The notes below the pieces were generated by a model. That model was not told where the DNA came from and did no database searches. It was given only the letters and a program-made list of their open reading frames with translations. Source: Alcaligenaceae bacterium (GTDB taxonomy: Bacteria; Pseudomonadota; Gammaproteobacteria; Burkholderiales; Burkholderiaceae). From it: a DNA stretch of 6,650 nucleotides. The translations under genes were made by a program, and so were the position numbers. The stretch lies in contig CANBUF010000113.1 in assembly GCA_947372575.1 (NCBI GenBank), forward strand, positions 1 through 6,650, in the 5' to 3' direction. Of this stretch, positions 6,649-6,650 are shown piece after piece; the stretch's first letter is position 1, and each line of letters starts with the position of its first letter.

Positions 6649-6650
6649 CC

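Overview
The window reads as a compact chromosomal segment of a betaproteobacterium of the order Burkholderiales, most likely the Alcaligenaceae side of it. The evidence is a Burkholderiales-style LptF, a HutF-type histidine pathway, moderately high GC, and tight gene packing. The genus is not determined. I see no RNA gene, insertion sequence, CRISPR array or phage gene.

Region 1 (1-1591, + strand) is the end of a histidine utilisation (hut) operon. It holds the last 55 codons of an upstream gene, probably hutD, whose stop codon lies 7 bases inside the start of hutF. HutF is a complete formimidoylglutamate deiminase. Its presence implies the five-step histidine route through N-formylglutamate.

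Region 2 (1592-1719) is the only intergenic gap longer than a few bases. It carries three tandem, imperfect 11-12 bp repeats and ends in a good ribosome binding site.

Region 3 (1720-4397, + strand) is a two-gene envelope operon. A polytopic GT39/ArnT-like glycosyltransferase overlaps lptF by ATGA. LptF is an inner-membrane subunit of the LPS exporter, and lptG does not follow it here. The pairing suggests, but does not prove, that the glycosyltransferase modifies lipid A, LPS or another envelope glycolipid.

Region 4 (4394-6648, - strand) converges on lptF, with the two stop codons overlapping. It encodes a 331-residue protein made of two methylglyoxal-synthase-like domains in tandem. The C-terminal domain has the full catalytic set and the N-terminal one has lost it. 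It overlaps by ATGA a 12-helix MFS transporter of the monocarboxylate/oxalate-formate type. This two-gene unit is the most unusual part of the window. One hypothesis is a methylglyoxal-forming enzyme with a built-in regulatory pseudo-domain, coupled to transport of a related small carboxylate such as lactate or pyruvate.
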